Assembly: GCA_046348855.1 (NCBI GenBank)
Contig: JAXMDK010000018.1
Span: 1 to 64,000, forward strand
Direction: 5' to 3'
From: TMP-24 sp046348855
GTDB lineage: Bacteria > Pseudomonadota > Alphaproteobacteria > Rhodobacterales > Rhodobacteraceae
Length of the DNA: 64,000 bases
Positions 52,930 through 62,186 of this stretch are shown here, piece after piece. The first letter of the stretch is position 1. Each line of letters opens with the position of its first letter. Below the pieces are notes generated by a model, which worked only from the letters and a program-made list of their open reading frames with translations, was not told the DNA's origin and did not search any database. The position numbers and the translations under genes were made by a program.

Positions 52930-52985
52930 GGCGGCAATGGGGCCGCCATTCAGAACGGAGGACCGGCAGGGGCCGGGATGCCTCC
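52930..52985 (+). promoter_or_regulatory. Structured pnp leader (two stem-loops)
   Basis: Just upstream of pnp, GGCGGC and GCCGCC (52930-52947) form a six-pair hairpin. GGAGG/CCTCC (52957-52961 with 52981-52985) encloses an inner stem CCGGC/GCCGG. In enterobacteria pnp is autoregulated through RNase III cleavage of a leader stem, so a similar control is plausible here. The ribosome site GAGG (52988-52991) lies just after the second stem. Confidence 0.5.
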
Positions 52986-53000
52986 TTGAGGAAACGATAG

Positions 53001-55151
53001 ATGTTCAATGTGACGAAGAAATCCATCCAGTGGGGCACCGAAACGCTCACGCTGGAAACCGGGAAAGTTGCGCGCCAGGCCGACGGGTCGGTCGTGGCCA
53101 CGCTCGGCGAAACCCAGGTCATGGCCAACGTGACCTTCGCCAAATCGCCCAAGCCCGGCCAGGACTTTTTCCCCCTGACCGTGCACTACCAGGAAAAATA
53201 CTATGCCGCGGGCAAGATCCCCGGCGGCTTCTTCAAGCGCGAGGCGCGTCCGTCCGAAAAGGAAACGCTGGTTTCGCGGCTGATCGACCGCCCGTGCCGG
53301 CCGCTGTTCGTCGAAGGCTTCAAGAACGAAGTCCTGGTGATGGCCACGGTCCTGTCGTGCGACCTGCACAATGACCCCGACATCGTGGCGATGATCGCCG
53401 CCTCGGCGGCGCTGACCATTTCCGGCGTGCCGTTCATGGGCCCGATCGGCGCGGCGCGCGTCGGCTTCTCGAACGGCGAATACGTTCTGAACCCGGCGAT
53501 GGACGACATGCAGAACCTGCGTGCCAACCCGGAACAGCGGCTCGACCTGGTCATCGCCGGCACCAAGGACGCGGTGATGATGGTCGAATCGGAAGCCTAC
53601 GAGCTGACCGAGGCGGAAATGCTGGGCGCGGTGAAGTTCGGCCATGCGCAGATGCAGCCGGTCATCGACCTGATCGTCGATTTCGCCGAACATGCGGCGA
53701 AGGAACCGTTCGACTTCACGCCGCCGGACATTTCGGCGATCTACGGCAAGGTCAAGGCGGCGGGCGAGACCCAGATGCGCGCGGCCTTCGCCATCCGTGA
53801 CAAGCAGGAGCGCACCAACGCCATCGACGCGGCGGCCGATGCCATCGTGGCGGCGCTGTCGGAAGAGGACCGCGCCGATGCCAACCTCGGCGCGGCGATC
53901 AAGAAGCTGGAATCGTCGATCCTGCGCGGCGATGTCGTGAACAACGGCACCCGCATCGACGGCCGCGACACCAAGACCGTCCGCCCGATCGTCGCCGAAA
54001 CCGGCATCCTGCCCCGCACCCACGGTTCGGCCCTGTTCACCCGCGGCGAAACCCAGGGCCTGGTCGTCACCACGCTGGGCACCGGCGAGGATGAGCAGAT
54101 CATCGACGCGCTGAACGGCAATTTCCGCTCGAACTTCCTGCTGCACTACAACTTCCCGCCCTATTCGGTCGGCGAGGTTGGCCGCGTGGGTTCGCCGGGC
54201 CGCCGCGAGATCGGCCACGGCAAGCTGGCCTGGCGGGCGCTGCAGGCGGTGCTGCCGGCTCCGACCGACTTCCCCTACACGATCCGCGTCGTCTCGGAGA
54301 TCACCGAATCGAACGGTTCGTCCTCGATGGCCTCGGTCTGCGGCGGGTCGCTCTCGATGATGGATGCGGGCGTGCCGCTGAAGGCGCCGGTCGCCGGCGT
54401 GGCGATGGGTCTGATCCTGGAAGATGACGGCAAGTGGGCGGTCCTGACCGACATTCTCGGCGACGAGGATCACCTCGGCGACATGGACTTCAAGGTTGCG
54501 GGCACCGCCAACGGCATCACCTCGCTGCAAATGGACATCAAGGTCGCCGGCATCACCCCCGCGATCATGGAACAGGCGCTGGCGCAGGCGAAAGACGGCC
54601 GGCTGCACATCCTGGCCGAGATGAACAAGGCGCTCAGCGCCCCGCAGGGCTTCAGCGAATATGCGCCGAAGATCGAAACCCTGACCATCCCGACCGACAA
54701 GATCCGCGAAGTGATCGGCTCGGGCGGCAAGGTCATCCGCGAGATCGTCGAAGTGTCGGGCGCCAAGGTCGACATCAACGACGATGGCGTCATCAAGATC
54801 GCCTCGGCCAGCGCCGACGCGATCAAGAAGGCGCACGAGATGATCTGGTCGATCGTGGCCGAACCGGAAGAGGGCAAGATCTACACCGGCAAGGTCGTGA
54901 AGCTGGTGGACTTCGGCGCCTTCGTGAACTTCTTCGGCAAGCGCGACGGCCTGGTGCACGTCAGCCAGATCGCCAACAAGCGGCTTAACCACCCGAACGA
55001 GCTGCTGAAGGAAGGCCAGGAAGTGAAGGTCAAGCTTCTGGGCTTCGACGAACGCGGCAAGGTCCGGCTGGGCATGAAGATGGTCGACCAGGAAACCGGC
55101 GCCGAGATCGTGCCCGAGAAGAAGGAAAAGGAAGAACCGGCCGAAGGCTGA
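53001..55151 (+). CDS. pnp: Polyribonucleotide nucleotidyltransferase (PNPase)
   Basis: Enzyme of 716 residues that degrades RNA from the 3' end and joins the degradosome. Two RNase PH domains are present (ETQVMANVTFAKSP in the first; EVGRVGSPGRREIGHGKLAWRAL in the second). They are followed by a KH domain (IGSGGKVIREIVEVSGAKVDI) and an S1 domain (GKIYTGKVVKLVDFGAFVNF). GAGGAAAC precedes the ATG, and a strong terminator follows the stop. Length is typical. Confidence 0.97.
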   Translation: MFNVTKKSIQWGTETLTLETGKVARQADGSVVATLGETQVMANVTFAKSPKPGQDFFPLTVHYQEKYYAAGKIPGGFFKREARPSEKETLVSRLIDRPCRPLFVEGFKNEVLVMATVLSCDLHNDPDIVAMIAASAALTISGVPFMGPIGAARVGFSNGEYVLNPAMDDMQNLRANPEQRLDLVIAGTKDAVMMVESEAYELTEAEMLGAVKFGHAQMQPVIDLIVDFAEHAAKEPFDFTPPDISAIYGKVKAAGETQMRAAFAIRDKQERTNAIDAAADAIVAALSEEDRADANLGAAIKKLESSILRGDVVNNGTRIDGRDTKTVRPIVAETGILPRTHGSALFTRGETQGLVVTTLGTGEDEQIIDALNGNFRSNFLLHYNFPPYSVGEVGRVGSPGRREIGHGKLAWRALQAVLPAPTDFPYTIRVVSEITESNGSSSMASVCGGSLSMMDAGVPLKAPVAGVAMGLILEDDGKWAVLTDILGDEDHLGDMDFKVAGTANGITSLQMDIKVAGITPAIMEQALAQAKDGRLHILAEMNKALSAPQGFSEYAPKIETLTIPTDKIREVIGSGGKVIREIVEVSGAKVDINDDGVIKIASASADAIKKAHEMIWSIVAEPEEGKIYTGKVVKLVDFGAFVNFFGKRDGLVHVSQIANKRLNHPNELLKEGQEVKVKLLGFDERGKVRLGMKMVDQETGAEIVPEKKEKEEPAEG

Positions 55152-55170
55152 GGACTTCTCGCAAGAACCG

Positions 55171-55199
55171 AAAGGCCCGGGTGGAACCCCGGGCCTTTT
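55171..55199 (+). terminator. Rho-independent terminator after pnp
   Basis: AAAGGCCCGGG and CCCGGGCCTTT form a perfect 11-base-pair stem with a six-base loop, ending in TTTT. It begins 20 bases after the pnp stop and closes just before the glycosyltransferase gene. Confidence 0.92.
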
Positions 55200-55217
55200 C
55201 GTTTATGGTGCAGGCCC

Positions 55218-56066
55218 ATGACCTTCCCCCCCCGCACCACCATCGTCACCGTCGCCTACAACAGCACCGAAGTGCTGCCGGCCATGCTTGCCTCGGTTCC
55301 GGCCAGTGTGCCGGTGGTGCTGGTCGACAACGGGTCGGCCGACCTGGCCGATCTGCGGGCGCTGGCGGTGCGGACCGGGGCGCGGCTGGTCGAGAACGGC
55401 CGGAACCTCGGGTTCGGCCCGGCCTGCAATGTCGGCGCAGCGCTGGCCGATACCGAGTTCATCCTGTTCCTGAACCCCGACACGATCCTGACCCCCGAGG
55501 CGATAGCAAGGCTCGAGGCGGCGATGGACCGTCATCCGGCGGCCTCGGCGGCCAATCCGCGGCTGACCGACGGGGCGGGGCGGCCCTATTTCAAACGGCG
55601 CAGCGTGCTGTTGCCCCGGTCGGAATGGCTGGCGCGGGGATGGCCCGACGCCGACCGCCAAGTGCCGGTCCTGTCGGGGGCGGCGCTGTTCGTGAGAAGG
55701 TCGGCCTTCGAGCGGGTGAGCGGCTTCGATCCGCGCATCTTCCTTTACCACGAGGATGACGACGTCAGCCTGCGGCTGAAGGCCGAATGCGGGCCGCTGA
55801 TCTTTGTCCGCGATGCCGACGTGCGCCATCTGGAAGGGCGGTCTACCGTCCGCAGCGCGGCCTCGGCAGCGCTGAAGGCGCGGCACATGGGCTGGTCGCG
55901 GGTCTATGCGGCGCGCAAACACGGGCTGCCGATGGCGGCAGCGCGGGCCCTGGCCAGCGCAGTCGGGCAGATGGCCCTGCCGGTCAACTGGCTGTCGGCG
56001 CGCAGGCGGGCCAAGCAGCGGGCGTTTCTGCGCGGCGTCCTTGACGCGCTGGCGGGCCGGCGCTGA
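55218..56066 (+). CDS. GT2-family glycosyltransferase (rhamnosyltransferase-like)
   Basis: Protein of 282 residues, soluble GT-A fold. Key motifs are TTIVTVAYNSTEVLPAML, VLVDNGSAD, ENGRNLGFGPACNVG, LFLNPDTIL (the DxD-type metal site) and LYHEDDDVSLRLK near residue 180. Similar proteins add rhamnose or other sugars to surface polysaccharides. It has a short leader after the pnp terminator and no polysaccharide genes around it. Confidence 0.87.
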   Translation: MTFPPRTTIVTVAYNSTEVLPAMLASVPASVPVVLVDNGSADLADLRALAVRTGARLVENGRNLGFGPACNVGAALADTEFILFLNPDTILTPEAIARLEAAMDRHPAASAANPRLTDGAGRPYFKRRSVLLPRSEWLARGWPDADRQVPVLSGAALFVRRSAFERVSGFDPRIFLYHEDDDVSLRLKAECGPLIFVRDADVRHLEGRSTVRSAASAALKARHMGWSRVYAARKHGLPMAAARALASAVGQMALPVNWLSARRRAKQRAFLRGVLDALAGRR

Positions 56067-56090
56067 ACCGCCCGCCAGCCACCGGCCCGG

Positions 56091-56741
56091 TCAGGGTCGC
56101 TTGGCAAACCGCAGGTAGGGCAGCTTGATGTCCAGCTTGCCGAACTTCGCCTCGGCCTCGGGGGTCGGGACCGACATCTTCACGATCATGTCCTGGCCCG
56201 GAACCCAGTTGGCGGGGGCGGCGAAGGGCACGCCATCGGTGGCCTGCACCGCATCGAGCGCGCGGAGGATCTCGTCGAAGTTGCGGCCGACCGACATCGG
56301 ATAGGTCATGGTCAGGCGCACCTTCTTGTCGGGGCCGACGATGAACACGGTGCGCACCGTCTGGGTATGGTCGGGGGTGCGGCCATCGGGCAGCACCGCC
56401 TCGGCCGGCAGCATGTCATAGGACTTGGCCACGGTCAGCGAACTGTCGTCGATGATCGGGAAGTTCGCCGGCACCCCGGCCACCGCCTCGATGTCGCGGT
56501 TCCATTTCTGGTGGTCGGCGACGCTGTCGACCGACACTCCGATCACCTTGGTCTTGCGCTTTTCGAATTCCGGGGCCAGCTGCGCGACCACGCCGAATTC
56601 GGTGGTGCAGACGGGGGTGAAATCCTTGGGGTGCGAAAAGACGATCGCATAGCCGTCGCCGACGAATTCGTGGAAACGGATGGTGCCCCTGGTCGATTCG
56701 GCGGTGAAATCCGGGGCGATGTCGTTGATGCGCAGGCCCAT
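56091..56741 (-). CDS. 1-Cys peroxiredoxin (Prx6 type)
   Basis: Peroxidase of 216 residues; the ATG (MGLRINDIAPDF) has AGAGGAGAG upstream. The peroxidatic Cys is C45 in HPKDFTPVCTTEFG, and the C-terminal part (TMTYPMSVGRNFDEILRALD and GVPFAAPANWVPGQD) is characteristic of Prx6-type enzymes. It detoxifies hydroperoxides. It is divergent from the aldehyde dehydrogenase. Confidence 0.92.
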   Translation of the reverse strand: MGLRINDIAPDFTAESTRGTIRFHEFVGDGYAIVFSHPKDFTPVCTTEFGVVAQLAPEFEKRKTKVIGVSVDSVADHQKWNRDIEAVAGVPANFPIIDDSSLTVAKSYDMLPAEAVLPDGRTPDHTQTVRTVFIVGPDKKVRLTMTYPMSVGRNFDEILRALDAVQATDGVPFAAPANWVPGQDMIVKMSVPTPEAEAKFGKLDIKLPYLRFAKRP

Positions 56742-56944
56742 GCTGGCTCTCCTCTGCTGCGGCTGTCGTTTGCGAGCCAACACATATGCCATCCGGGACA
56801 GAATTTCATCCACCCGCAGCGATAATGGCACAAATCGGGACGGCGTTTCACGCGATAAGGCTGCGCCGGAACATCGGCCCGCAAGGCCCGTGCCAGCCGG
56901 GGCGGCGTCCAGCGGTTTGCCTCGGCGCGGCCGACCTGCTATGT

Positions 56945-56954
56945 TTTGATCAAA
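56945..56954. promoter_or_regulatory. Short A+T palindrome upstream of the aldehyde dehydrogenase
   Basis: TTTGATCAAA is a perfect ten-base palindrome in a small A+T-rich patch (ATGTTTTGATCAAATAAC) 48 bases before the aldehyde dehydrogenase ATG. It could be a regulator site or promoter element; no particular regulator can be named. Confidence 0.35.
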
Positions 56955-57001
56955 TAACGGCCGGCCGATCCGCCTGCCCTCCGTCCAGCAAAAGGTGCGA
57001 C

Positions 57002-58441
57002 ATGATCGAAAAGCGCGACTTCTACATCAACGGGGCCTGGGTCAAGCCGCTGGCCGCACGCGACTGGCAGGTCATCGACCCCTCGACCGAGGAACCCTGC
57101 GCCGTCATCTCGCTAGGGTCAGAAGCCGACACCAACGCCGCCGTCGCCGCTGCCAAGGCCGCCTTCCCGAAATGGGCGGCGACGCCACCGGCCGAACGCC
57201 GCGCCATCATCGCCCGCATCCTCGACCAGTACGAGGCGCGCAAGCAGCAACTGGCCCAGGCGATCTCGATGGAAATGGGCGCGCCGATCGACTTCGCGCT
57301 GAACGAACAGGCGGCCTGCCTACCCTGGCACACCACCAACTTCCTGGCCGCCTTCGACCGGATGGACTGGATCCGCCCACTGGGCGACCACGCCCCCGGC
57401 GCGATGATTGCGCTGGAGCCCATCGGCGTCGTCGGCCTGATCACGCCGTGGAACTGGCCGATGAACCAGATCGCGCTGAAGGCGATCCCGGCGATGCTGG
57501 CGGGCTGCACCTGCGTGCTGAAACCGTCCGAGGAAAGCCCGCTGAACGCGATGATCTTCGCGGAATTCTGTCATGATGCCGGGGTGCCGCCCGGCGTCTT
57601 CAACCTGGTCAACGGCGACGGCGCCGGGGTGGGCTCGACGCTTTCCAGCCACCCCGACGTCGAGATGATCTCGTTCACCGGCTCGACGCGGGCGGGGCGG
57701 GCGATCTCGAAGGCGGCGGCCGAAACGCTGAAGCGGGTGACGCTGGAACTCGGCGGCAAGGGCGCGAACCTCTTGTTCGCCGATGCCGATGACCGCGCCA
57801 TCGAACGGTCGATCCGGCGGATGATGGACAATACCGGCCAGTCCTGCAACGCGCCGTCGCGGCTGCTGGTCGAACGTCCGGTCTATGACCAGACCGTCGC
57901 CCGCGCCGCCGACCTGGCCAGCGCCATCAAGGTCGGTCCGGCCAGCGACCACGGCAACCACATCGGCCCGGTGGTCAACCGGCGCCAGTGGGAACAGATC
58001 CAGGGCTACATCCAGAAGGGCATCGACGAAGGCGCGCGGCTGGTCGCCGGCGGGCCGGGACTGCCCGAAGGCTTCAACCGCGGCTTCTACGTCAAGCCCA
58101 CGGTTTTCGCCGACGTGAAGCCCGGCATGACCATCGAACGCGAGGAGATCTTCGGCCCGGTCCTTGCGATCATCCCCTTCGAGACCGAGGAAGAGGCCGT
58201 CGCCATCGCCAACGACACGCCCTATGGCCTGACCAATTACGTCCAGTCGCAGGACGGGGCGCGGCGCAACCGGCTGGCACGGCGGCTGCGGTCCGGCATG
58301 GTAGAGATGAACGGCAAGCCGCGCGGCGCCGGCGCGCCCTTCGGCGGGGTCAAGGCTTCGGGCCGGGCCCGCGAGGGCGGCCACTGGGGGCTTGAGGAGT
58401 TTCTCGAGGTCAAGGCGATTTCGGGCTGGGCGGCGGAATAG
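57002..58441 (+). CDS. Aldehyde dehydrogenase (NAD(P)-dependent)
   Basis: Enzyme of 479 residues. Typical motifs are ITPWNWPMNQ, KPSEESPLNA, FTGSTRAGR, the general base E249 in LELGGKGAN and the catalytic C282 in NTGQSCNAPS. The adjacent MttB and TMADH-like genes suggest it oxidises an aldehyde formed on removal of N-methyl or alkyl groups, possibly including formaldehyde or a betaine-aldehyde-like compound. An overlapping longer reading starts before the intergenic gap and is not supported. Confidence 0.92.
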   Translation: MIEKRDFYINGAWVKPLAARDWQVIDPSTEEPCAVISLGSEADTNAAVAAAKAAFPKWAATPPAERRAIIARILDQYEARKQQLAQAISMEMGAPIDFALNEQAACLPWHTTNFLAAFDRMDWIRPLGDHAPGAMIALEPIGVVGLITPWNWPMNQIALKAIPAMLAGCTCVLKPSEESPLNAMIFAEFCHDAGVPPGVFNLVNGDGAGVGSTLSSHPDVEMISFTGSTRAGRAISKAAAETLKRVTLELGGKGANLLFADADDRAIERSIRRMMDNTGQSCNAPSRLLVERPVYDQTVARAADLASAIKVGPASDHGNHIGPVVNRRQWEQIQGYIQKGIDEGARLVAGGPGLPEGFNRGFYVKPTVFADVKPGMTIEREEIFGPVLAIIPFETEEEAVAIANDTPYGLTNYVQSQDGARRNRLARRLRSGMVEMNGKPRGAGAPFGGVKASGRAREGGHWGLEEFLEVKAISGWAAE

Positions 58442-58580
58442 CCGCCCGCCCCGGCCGATTCCCCAAGCCCGACGCTCCACCGGACAAATGCGACGGATTC
58501 CGGCGCGATCCTGTCGGGTCCGTTGATGTATCCGCGGCCTTCCTGGCCCAGCATCGACCCATCCGTGGCGGGAGTGGCAG

Positions 58581-60125
58581 ATGGGCAACGATGCGGGCAA
58601 GGTCAGGCACGGCGGGCGCGAAGGCCGCCGGCGCGAAAGGGTGGGCAACACGGCGTCGGTTCCGGGCCGGCCCTACATCACCCGCAACATTCCGACCTAT
58701 GACATCCTCGGCGAGGAAAGCCTGATCCGCATCGAACGGGCCGCCGACCGGATCCTGGCCGAAGTCGGCATCGACTTCCGCGACGACCCGGAAGCACTCG
58801 CGCTGTGGCGCAAGGCGGGCGCCCACATCGACGGGCTGCGGGTCCGGTTCGAACCGGGCATGCTGCGCGACATCCTGCGTTCGGCACCGGCCGAATTCAC
58901 CCAACACGCCCGCAACCCGGCCAACAGCGTCAGGATCGGCGGGCGCAACGTGGTGTTTTCGCCAGCCTATGGTTCGCCCTTCGTGATGGATCTCGATCAG
59001 GGACGACGCTTTGGCACACTTCAGGACTTTCAGAATTTCATAAAGCTCGCACAGTCGTCTCCCTGGCTGCACCATTCCGGCGGCACGATCTGCGAGCCGA
59101 CGGACATCCCGGTGAACAAGCGCCACCTGGACATGGTCTATTCCCACATCAGCCTGTCCGACCGGCCCTACATGGGCTCGGTCACAGCCGAGGAGCGCAG
59201 CGAGGATTCGATCGAACTGTCGCGCATCCTGTTCGGGGCCGACTTCGTCGACCGGAACTGCGTGATCCTCGGCAACGTGAACGTGAACTCGCCGCTGGTC
59301 TGGGACGGAACCATGACCCGCAGCCTGCGCGCCTATGCCCGGGCCAACCAGGCGGCGGTGATCGTGCCCTTCATCCTCGGCGGCGCAATGGGACCGGTGA
59401 CCAACGCCGGGGCCATCGCCCAGTCGCTGGCCGAAACGATGGCGGGCTGCGCGCTGACCCAGCTGGAACGCAAGGGCGCGCCGGTGATCTTCGGCAACTT
59501 CCTGTCCTCGACCCAGCTCCGGTCAGGCTCGCCCACCTTCGGCACGCCCGAACCGGCCATCGGCTCGATGGTCATAGGCCAGCTTGCCCGCCGCCTGAAC
59601 CTGCCGCTGCGCTGTTCCGGCAACTTCACCACGTCAAAACTGCCCGACGCCCAGGCGATGACCGAGGGCACCATGTCGATGCTGGCCGCCATCCACTGCG
59701 GCGCCAACTTCATCCTGCACTCGGCCGGGTTCCTCGACGGCCTCCTGTCGATGTCCTACGAGAAATTCATCCTCGACGCCGACCTGTGCGGGGCGCTGCA
59801 CACCTATCTGGATGGCGTCACCATCGACGACAACCAGCTGGCCGAGGATGCCTTTGCCGAGGTTGGCCCCGGCAACCATTTCTTCGGCTCCGCCCACACG
59901 CTTGCCAACTACGAGACCGCCTATTGGGACTCGGTCACCGCCGACAACCGGCCGTTCGAACAATGGCAGGCCGAGGGCGGCCCCGACGCGGCGCAGCGCG
60001 CCAACCGGATCTGGAAGGAACGCCTGCACGAATTCCAGCCGCCGCCGCTGGACGTGGCGATTGACGAGGCTCTGCGCGACTTCATCGACCGCCGCAAGAC
60101 CTCGATGCCCGACGCCTGGTACTGA
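58581..60125 (+). CDS. Trimethylamine methyltransferase (MttB)-superfamily protein, non-pyrrolysine
   Basis: Protein of 514 residues with the MttB fold: TYDILGEESLIRIERAADRILAEVG, AHARNPANSV-like central strands, and EPAIGSMVIGQLARRLNLPLRCSG. The frame is continuous and has no in-frame amber codon, so it lacks the pyrrolysine of true trimethylamine methyltransferase. Such homologues act on betaines (glycine betaine, carnitine, proline betaine) and normally hand the methyl to a corrinoid protein, but no MttC-like corrinoid gene or reactivase is visible in the window. It is followed two bases later by the TMADH-like flavoprotein. Confidence 0.88.
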   Translation: MGNDAGKVRHGGREGRRRERVGNTASVPGRPYITRNIPTYDILGEESLIRIERAADRILAEVGIDFRDDPEALALWRKAGAHIDGLRVRFEPGMLRDILRSAPAEFTQHARNPANSVRIGGRNVVFSPAYGSPFVMDLDQGRRFGTLQDFQNFIKLAQSSPWLHHSGGTICEPTDIPVNKRHLDMVYSHISLSDRPYMGSVTAEERSEDSIELSRILFGADFVDRNCVILGNVNVNSPLVWDGTMTRSLRAYARANQAAVIVPFILGGAMGPVTNAGAIAQSLAETMAGCALTQLERKGAPVIFGNFLSSTQLRSGSPTFGTPEPAIGSMVIGQLARRLNLPLRCSGNFTTSKLPDAQAMTEGTMSMLAAIHCGANFILHSAGFLDGLLSMSYEKFILDADLCGALHTYLDGVTIDDNQLAEDAFAEVGPGNHFFGSAHTLANYETAYWDSVTADNRPFEQWQAEGGPDAAQRANRIWKERLHEFQPPPLDVAIDEALRDFIDRRKTSMPDAWY

Positions 60126-60127
60126 CA

Positions 60128-62101
60128 ATGACCCATCCGCACCTTCTGTCGCCCCTGACCCTTCGCGGCCAGACGCTCAGGAACCGCATCGTCTTTGGCG
60201 CGCACACCGCCAACATGTCCGAAAACGGCCTGCCCGGCGCCCAGTATCGGGCCTATCTGCTGGAGCGCGCCCTTGGCGGGGCGGCGATGATCGTGACCGA
60301 ACCGGCGCCGGTGCACCCGACCGGGGTGCTGACCCGCGGCAACTTCCGCTGCCAGGACGACGCGATCATTCCTGGATTTCGGAAAATCACGGAATCTGTG
60401 CGCGACGCGGGTGCGGTGATCGTGCAGCAAATGTATCACGTCGGCGCGCACGGCGATTCCGACCTCAGCTTTCGCCCGCACTGGTCGCCGTCGGGCGGGC
60501 CGTCCTACCATGACAGCGATGGCAGCCACCGGCTGACGGAGGCCGAGATCGAGGAACTGATCGCCGCCCACATCGCCGCCGCCGTCCGCGCCCAGAAGGC
60601 CGGCTTCCAGGGGGTGGAGGTCTGGGCCGCCTACCATTCGCTGCTCGACCAGTTCTGGACGCCGTGGTCCAACCGCCGCGACGACCGCTGGGGCGGCAGC
60701 CCGGAAAACCGCACCCGCCTGTCGCGCACGATCATCGAAGGCATCCGGCGCGCCTGCGGCGAGGATTTCATCATCGGCCTGGCCATTTCCATCTCGGACG
60801 CCCATCCGGTGATACTGCAGGGCGACGCGCTGATCGAAACGGTGGCCCTGCACGACGCCACCGGCCATGTCGACTATGTGACCTGTGGCCACGGCGGCTA
60901 TCTCGACTTCGAACGGCTGATGCCGACCTTCCTGTTCGCCGACAAGCTGACTGCCCCCTTTACCGAACGGCTGAAGGGTGCACTGACCCACGCCAAGGTG
61001 ACGTCCGAGGCGCTGATCCGCACCCCCGAGAATGCCGAGGCGGTCATCGTCGCGCGGCAGGCCGACCTGGTGTCGATCGTACGCGGCCAGATCGCCGACC
61101 CGCATCTGGCGCGCAAGACCACCGAAGGCCGCGCCGACGATGTGCGCGGCTGCATTTCCTGCAACCAGATGTGCTGGGGGCGGCGGTCGCGCGACTACTG
61201 GATTTCATGCCTGATCAACCCGTCGGCGGGGCGCGAATGGGAATGGGGCGGCGACAGGTTCACGCCGGCGGCACAGCCGCGCCAGGTGCTGGTGGTGGGC
61301 GCCGGCCCGGCCGGGCTCGAAGCCGCGCGCACCGCTGCCGAGCGCGGCCACCAGGTAACGCTGCACGAGGCCGCGCCCCGCATCGGCGGCCAGTTCCGGC
61401 TGGCCGGCGAACAGCCGCGCCGCGCCCAGATCCTCGATCTTCTGGACTGGTACGAACGCCAGTTCGTGCGGCTCGGGGTCACGCTGCAACTGAACAGCTT
61501 CCTTGATGCGGACGACATTGCGGCCCATCCGGCTGACGCGGTGGTGCTGGCCACCGGCTCGCTGCCCGACCCCGAAGCCTTCCAGAGATGGCTACCAGGC
61601 GAGGCACGGCTGCCGGGGCTTGAAACCGGCGGGGTCTGGTCGCCCGAAGAGGTCATGCGCCGCGAGGCGCGGCTGGGCGATACCGTCATCCTTTACGACG
61701 AGGGTGGCCACTGGCGCGGCCTCGGCACCGCCTGGGCGCTGGCCGAACAGGGCAAGGCGGTCACCATCGTCACCCCTGACCCGTTCGTCGGGCGCGACAT
61801 CGCCCGCACTTCGGCCGATGGCCCGCTGCGCGGCCGGCTGGCCCGGCTGGGCGTGCGCTTCCTGACCGAGCACCGGCTGTTGCGCTGGCACGGCAACGGC
61901 GCCACCGTCGCCAGCCTGCTGACCGGGGCCGAGGAAACCCTGCCGGCCTCGGGGCTGGTCATGGCGACGACCAACATCGCCTTCGACCCTTTCCCGGAAA
62001 GCTTCGCCGGAAAGCTCACCCACCGGATCGGCGACTGCGCCGCGCCGCGGCTGGCGCCCTTTGCCTTTCACGAAGGCCGCAAGGTCGGGCTGGCGCTCTG
62101 A
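60128..62101 (+). CDS. TMADH/DMADH-family FMN/Fe-S oxidoreductase (old-yellow-enzyme fused to NAD-like domain)
   Basis: Flavoprotein of 657 residues. The N-terminal TIM barrel binds FMN (LSPLTLRGQTLRNRIVFGAHTANM). The [4Fe-4S] cysteines are C342, C345, C349 and C361. A second Rossmann domain begins at VLVVGAGPAGLEAARTAA. The family includes trimethylamine, dimethylamine and N-methylproline demethylases and 2,4-dienoyl-CoA reductase. With MttB and aldehyde dehydrogenase upstream, demethylation of a tertiary amine releasing formaldehyde is the likely role. It converges with the formate dehydrogenase operon. Confidence 0.88.
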   Translation: MTHPHLLSPLTLRGQTLRNRIVFGAHTANMSENGLPGAQYRAYLLERALGGAAMIVTEPAPVHPTGVLTRGNFRCQDDAIIPGFRKITESVRDAGAVIVQQMYHVGAHGDSDLSFRPHWSPSGGPSYHDSDGSHRLTEAEIEELIAAHIAAAVRAQKAGFQGVEVWAAYHSLLDQFWTPWSNRRDDRWGGSPENRTRLSRTIIEGIRRACGEDFIIGLAISISDAHPVILQGDALIETVALHDATGHVDYVTCGHGGYLDFERLMPTFLFADKLTAPFTERLKGALTHAKVTSEALIRTPENAEAVIVARQADLVSIVRGQIADPHLARKTTEGRADDVRGCISCNQMCWGRRSRDYWISCLINPSAGREWEWGGDRFTPAAQPRQVLVVGAGPAGLEAARTAAERGHQVTLHEAAPRIGGQFRLAGEQPRRAQILDLLDWYERQFVRLGVTLQLNSFLDADDIAAHPADAVVLATGSLPDPEAFQRWLPGEARLPGLETGGVWSPEEVMRREARLGDTVILYDEGGHWRGLGTAWALAEQGKAVTIVTPDPFVGRDIARTSADGPLRGRLARLGVRFLTEHRLLRWHGNGATVASLLTGAEETLPASGLVMATTNIAFDPFPESFAGKLTHRIGDCAAPRLAPFAFHEGRKVGLAL

Positions 62102-62132
62102 CCCTACGGCCGGACCGGCTCTTTCCCTTGGC

Positions 62133-62184
62133 CAAATACTCCGGGGTGAAATTGGCCGAAGGCCAATGAGGGGCAGCGCCCCTC
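62133..62184. repeat. Double-hairpin intergenic repeat
   Basis: CAAATACTCCGGGGTGAA (62133-62150) is followed by two adjacent perfect hairpins: ATTGGCC-GAA-GGCCAAT (62151-62167) and GAGGGGC-AGC-GCCCCTC (62168-62184). The leading motif and GC hairpin echo the repeat at 46039-46072. Placed between convergent genes, it may end transcription from both sides. Confidence 0.6.
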
Positions 62185-62186
62185 GC

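Noticed and set aside
56945..56954. FNR/CRP-type site at TTTGATCAAA
   Set aside because: The half-sites are adjacent without the four-base spacer that FNR needs, so it was kept only as an unassigned palindrome.
58581..60125. Pyrrolysine-containing trimethylamine methyltransferase
   Set aside because: There is no in-frame TAG within the gene and no pyl genes in the window.
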